Assembly: GCA_018350325.1 (NCBI GenBank)
Contig: JAEVLN010000003.1
Span: 21,985 to 85,984, forward strand
Length of the DNA: 64,000 bases
From: Globodera rostochiensis
Lineage: Eukaryota; Nematoda; Chromadorea; Rhabditida; Heteroderidae
Reading direction: 5' to 3'
In this document: piece by piece, positions 59,531 through 64,000 of the stretch
How the letters are laid out: each line of letters opens with the position of its first letter
Numbering within the stretch: position 1 is the first letter of the stretch
Translations under genes and position numbers: made by a program
Notes under the pieces: generated by a model
The model's input: only the letters and a program-made list of their open reading frames with translations
Databases searched by the model: none
What the model was told of the DNA's origin: nothing

Positions 59531-62500
59531 TAGGCAAAAATTCAAATGCGGGCGGGGGGGGGGGGCCAACCACCACTCATTTTCATATTCAAAATTTTTG
59601 CCTTTTTATATTTTCATAAATCATTTTTTTGGCGTTGTGTCTGTCTGTGCGCGTTCATTTTTTATTTGATTTTCCTTTGTTGTTATTTTTGCATCATTCA
59701 CCACACAAAAGGGGGGCTTTTGGTGGAAATGAATGAGAAAATGGGAATAAAATTTGTACAAATAAATAAATATTTTGGTTTTTGATGATTTATTTGTCGT
59801 CCAAATTGGACTCGATGTGCTGGGGGGGGGGGAGGGGCTGGAATAGCGAAGACACCCCCAAAAAGTGTGACGTGACGTGTGATGACGGCAAATGTGCAAA
59901 TTATTCTGAATATTTTATTTTAAAAAAATATAAAATGGGAATAAAATTATATTTTAATTTATCTAAATTAAACTAAAAATGAGTAATAAAATAAGAAAGT
60001 AAGTGTAGTTTTGTTTTTATTCAATATTAAATAAATCTTTTAAGAAAGAATAACGGCGTGAATTGCTTTTATTTGAAATTTTATTGAAAAAAGAATACAA
60101 ATAAATATTAAACTAATATTTTTTTAATGTAATAACAATTTTAAATTCTTTATTAATATGATATATAATTGTTTTAATGGCTTAGTATGCGTGTTTCAAG
60201 CAATTATTAAATATTTTATTATTTCAAAAACCAATTATTCTCAAATTTCATTCCGAATTACCTAACTTAATTGCTGCTCTCAATTTGTTTGTGCCCATTT
60301 CGGCATCTACCAAATGTTGGCATTTTTTTGCTTTATGCTTAAGCCTAAAATTGGTTACATTTCGTATTAGCCTAACTTTGGAAAAATTTCTTAAATCTTA
60401 AAATTCAACCAAATCCCCGAAAATAATTTTATCCGTGTTAATAATTGCCGAACTTCTCGGCTAAATTTTCCCCGAATTTTTGTGCCCCGTCCACGTCAGC
60501 CCTCGCCACGTCCGTCCGTCTGGCCGTCCATCAATTATCGTCGCCATGGCCCGGCGCCTGTCGGCCCCCCCCCCCGCCCGCCGTCTCGGCATTTTGCCGT
60601 CGTCAGCGTCGCCGCCGAGTCCATCCATTCGTCGCTCAGAGTTCGCTGACGTCAATGGGCGGGCACCCACCGTCTCCCCCCCCCCCCCGAGGGCACAACA
60701 TTCCTCCCCGTTGGCATCCCCGGAGGCGCGTTAAGATTACTTACCAAACGCCGCCAGCAGCCAGCCCCACAAAACCCATATTGGCATTAAATTGGGCAGC
60801 ACCCAAAATTAGCCAAATTTGCGCCCTCTTAAAACAGCAGCGCTGGACTTAAATTGATTTGGGCAAAAGTTTGTGTTTAAAAATGCCGCCCCAAAAGCAA
60901 ATTGTTGCCAAAATGAACAACGTAATTTTTTAAATTCCTCCAAAAAGATTTTTGATTATATTATATCTTAGATTAATTGGCAAAACATTTTCATATTTCG
61001 CCAAAAACCCCCTCAAGGCGCCTCAAATTGATGACAAACTGAGTCCGGGGGTTTCTAAAATTGCACCACAAAGACCCTTCAGAGGTGCCCTAAAAATCGG
61101 ATTGGTAAAGGAAACCAAATTCCCCCCCCCACGTCCCCCCACGTCTGTGCCATGGCATGTGGCACCTAGGCATTGATTTTCAATAAGCATTGACACTTGG
61201 CAGCAAAAGGGGGGGGCAACTCAGTTTGGAACTTTTGCGGACTGTCGATAAAGCAATGACTCCCCTGGGGGGTTGAGGAGGGGGGAGGGGAGGGGAGGGG
61301 GGGGGGGGGAAGTGCGTCCATCCCCCGAGGCGTCGGAGGGGGGGGGGAGCATCCCTAAAGGGGGGGGGGGAGGTTTTTTTCATTTTAACTGCTGCCGACG
61401 GACACTTTTTTGCCGTCCTTTAAACATATAATTGCCCTCAAGCCTTCCTTAAATGGTGTCCAATTTGCATTTGTTAAAAGTTGTCCCCGCCTCTCTGAAG
61501 GAATTGGAATTTTTTTGTTTTTTGTTTTTCTCTTTTTTAAGCGTTTTGGCATTTATTTATTCACGAGTTTTAAAAGTTTTATTTTATAAAATTTACTTAT
61601 TTAAATGAGTCTGAATTTTAATACATATACATAAACCTATTTATTCCGATTTTTAGGCTTTACCTTTCCAATTTGAAAAACAAATCTATTTATTAATTCA
61701 TCTCATTTATTTGTTTTATATATTTATTATATAAACTTGGATTTAGTTTAAATTGAAAAAATCTTTCTGAAATTAAAATGTTAAAATTATGCCATTCTAC
61801 AACTTGTGAAACTTGTGAGCTTTACCTTTACATTAAAATTTATTCATAAATTCAACTTTTTGTTTGTTTATAAAATTAAAACAAAATTCACTTTGCTTGT
61901 GCGAGACGAGACGAGACGTTTTAAAATGTTTTTTGCTTTTTATTTTTTTCACAATTTTTTTATTTAAACGTTTGCACTTTCCCCGCCCATTTATTCCCTT
62001 TTCTCGCACGTACAACCACGGCATTTTTTGCGGGCATTTAGTGCCATGTAATCCGACTGTTTGTCCGCCCCGTCCACCGGCTTGTCTTGTCTTGTCTATG
62101 TTTGGCATTTTGTTTTTGAATCCATTTTCCCGCCCCCTAAAAGAAATATTATCCCCCCCCCCATCCCCCGAGGCGAATAAATGAAAATTTGAGCCATTTG
62201 TAAGCAAATTCTTTTCTTATTTATGCATGTGAATGAACAATTTAAACAAAAATGAATGGAATTTATGGATAATTTTTTGTTTGAAACGAATTTTCTGAGA
62301 TTACAATTTTTCAAGAAAAAAAATACTGGACTTTTTTCATTCAAAAATTAATTTTAAATTGAAGAAAACATTTTCCATTATTTCAAAAATAAATTTACAG
62401 TTTTTTTAAATTACCAAAAATAAATTCAGACGATTTCATTTTTGAAAAAATATTTGCTTTCTTTAATAATTTAAGATATTTTTCAATTTTAATTTAATTT

Positions 62501-62874
62501 AAAACATTTGTGGACTTTTTGTCATTTTAAAATTAAGACATTCCATCTCAAATTCATTTTTCACACGCCCAATTTGTAATTCTGCTCAAAACAGAAACAA
62601 AAAAAGAGGGCAAAAACGGGGGACAACAACAAAATGTTCGACGGACAAAGGGAAGAAAAAGCGATGGCATTTTTGGTGAGCATTGTTGGCACATTTACCT
62701 TTCAATTCCCCCATTTTGAAATATTTATTTTGCCAAAAAACTACAAAAAACGAATTTTAGACTTTAATTGAATTTGTGCCAAAAATTCTAAAACATAAAA
62801 AACAACACTTTGATGGAATTTTAAAAACTCGGCATCCCTTAATTAAGCATTGATCAACAAAATCTGTAAAAAAA
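59531..62874. other. Gene-poor region upstream of the ligand-gated channel gene
   Basis: AT-rich with G/C homopolymer patches (59546-59570, 59820-59835, 61260-61375). The stretch 60440-60850 is GC-rich and open in several frames on both strands (Pro/Arg-rich readings), which is the mark of base composition rather than a gene. No confident coding sequence. Confidence 0.5.
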
Positions 62875-64000
62875 ATGCCGGGCTGCCCAAAATGCAACAA
62901 ATTTTGGCTTTTTCTGATCGCTGCAATATGCTGGGTTTGCCTTCGAATTGATGGTAAAGCAAAGCAAAGCAAAGCAACCAAAACGTTTTTATTTATTTAA
63001 AATTTTTTAAATAAATTCTTAAATTTAAATGTAAATAATTTTTGTATATTCCATTTTTTCACAGCTTTTGGGGCGTTAAGGAAGAAAAGTCAGCAACGAC
63101 AGCAAGCAGCACGACAATTGGTGGTGGGGAGCAGTATCAGCACCAACAGCAGAAGGCCATCGGGTTCAACAACAACAACAACAACAACAACGGACACGGC
63201 AGAAGAATGGGAGGGCCAAAAATGGACGACGGCTGAGGGGGAGGAGGAAGAGGAGGCGGAGGATGATCCGAACAGCAGACTGACCCTTAGGATACGGTAC
63301 AATTCGTTGTGAAAATAATGACCAAAAGGCTACGGTAGAAATTTGCTGTGGTAAAAAGCCCTCAGGATACTGACCAAAGGGTACGGTAAAAATGGCTGTG
63401 ATAAAAGGCCCACAGTCAGACTACGGCCCAAAGGCTACGGTAGAAATTTGCTGTGGTAAAAAGCCCCTTTGGATACGGTACAATTCGTTGCAAAATGACC
63501 AAAAAAAGGCCGTTGCAATTTTGAAAATGCCTTTTGAGCTTAGAAGGATGGCGATCAATCACTGATCAGAACCAAGAAGTTTCAAAAATGAATAGTCATT
63601 TTCGATAAATGATCATCACACTCAGATCATTGATTTTTGATTAAAAATGATGCTATTTAAGCTCCAAAGCTCGGCCCTACAGACGGCCGGTGAAGCATTC
63701 CAACGGTAAAATACAAATTAAAATAATAAAAAATTTGATTAATTTTTAGACCCAATTGAAGTCCATGTCCGGTCCAGTCTCTACCAAATTGTGGACTTGG
63801 TTTGCGCCTCATATTTATCATTTTTTAAATTGTTTTAATTAAATATAAATTATAAAAAAGTAATTTTAAATGTAAAAGGACCAGCGCAACAATTTGGCCA
63901 CATTGGCCGCATATTTTGATGTGTGTTGGCTGGACGTATTTTTGCCGTGGAACAGCAGCGAATTTGATGGCATTACCACAACATTTGTGCCACTTCGATG
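62875..64000 (+). CDS. Cys-loop ligand-gated ion channel subunit, 5' part (runs off window)
   Basis: Start of a pentameric neurotransmitter-gated channel subunit. Exons 62875-62953, 63065-63296, 63662-63705, 63750-63799 and 63879-64000+ join in phase. Exon 1 gives a start and hydrophobic signal segment (KFWLFLIAAICWVCLRI). Exon 2 is an unusual linker: Gln/Arg-rich, then a Thr run, then an acidic EEEEEAEDD stretch. The ligand-binding domain begins at DPIEVHVRSSLYQIVDL and continues YFDVCWLDVFLPWNSSEFDG, with the Trp residues and W-N-SSEF pattern of the family's second and third strands. The Cys-loop, pore helices and the class (acetylcholine, GABA, amine) lie outside the window. The long exon 2 insert before the first beta strand is not typical. 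Confidence 0.82.
63290..63500. repeat. Imperfect tandem repeat across exon 2 end and intron of the channel gene
   Basis: Units containing GGATACGGTACAATTCGTTG and TACGGTAGAAATTTGCTGTG with GTAAAAAGCCC recur at about 63290, 63360, 63420 and 63472. The first unit includes the exon 2 donor (CG|GTACAA). Confidence 0.7.

Noticed and set aside
60440..60870. GC-rich stretch with long open frames on both strands
   Set aside because: Readings are Pro/Arg/Ala-rich in every frame, with no splice logic or recognisable domain. Base composition explains it.

Overview
The window is eukaryotic nuclear DNA, almost certainly from a nematode. Coding exons are short (18-600 bp) and split by many introns with TTTCAG-like acceptors. 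Some candidate spliced-leader acceptors sit just upstream of ATGs, and one gene pair is packed like an operon. Several proteins look nematode-like: an EEL-1/HUWE1 homologue, a globin with a long N-terminal extension, and a Cys-loop receptor. AT-rich introns, long G/C homopolymers and a secreted novel protein would suit a tylenchid (plant-parasitic) nematode, but that placement is inference. Where stated, exon models were assembled by hand by matching splice sites and reading phase; most add up to an exact multiple of three.

Layout. 0-8.3 kb (+): the 3' end of an oxysterol-binding-protein relative, a small unknown gene, and a complete 16-exon LENG8/SAC3-GANP gene. 8.3-8.8 kb: a non-autonomous hAT-type element with an 8-bp target duplication. 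9.3-12.2 kb (-): an unrecognised multi-pass membrane protein with a tRNA-like sequence in an intron. 12.5-14.9 kb (-): NFU1 iron-sulfur scaffold, with a second hAT-type element in an intron. 16.3-22.9 kb (+): 27 exons of an EEL-1/HUWE1 homologue that stops after the UBA region, with no WWE or HECT domain. 23.5-24.1 kb (-): histone H2A. 25.0-27.6 kb (-): TAF10 and cyclophilin H, 155 bp apart. 29.3-30.2 kb (+): a small heat-shock protein gene whose 5' part is a 25-bp minisatellite. 31.8-34.2 kb (+): a SKP1-related gene. 35.3-39.5 kb (-): a globin with a predicted myristoylated N-terminus. 39.5-46.4 kb: repeat-rich, no confident gene. 46.5-47.7 kb (+): an unknown single-pass membrane protein. 48.3-51.7 kb (-): an unknown secreted modular protein. 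52.5-56.1 kb (-): glucosylceramidase (GH30). 56.1-62.9 kb: repeat-rich, gene-poor. 62.9-64 kb (+): the 5' end of a Cys-loop ligand-gated channel gene that runs off the window.

The genes do not form one pathway. They are mostly housekeeping functions (mRNA processing and export, transcription, chromatin, ubiquitin, Fe-S assembly, lysosomal lipid breakdown) plus a few lineage-specific secreted or membrane proteins. The most unusual content is (1) the truncated EEL-1 homologue, (2) a family of 108-346 bp insertions with TAGAG-type ends, palindromic interiors and 8-bp target duplications, one nested in another, (3) a dispersed 190-bp sequence that forms the 3' flank, with poly(A) signal, of two unrelated genes, and (4) the orphan secreted modular gene.
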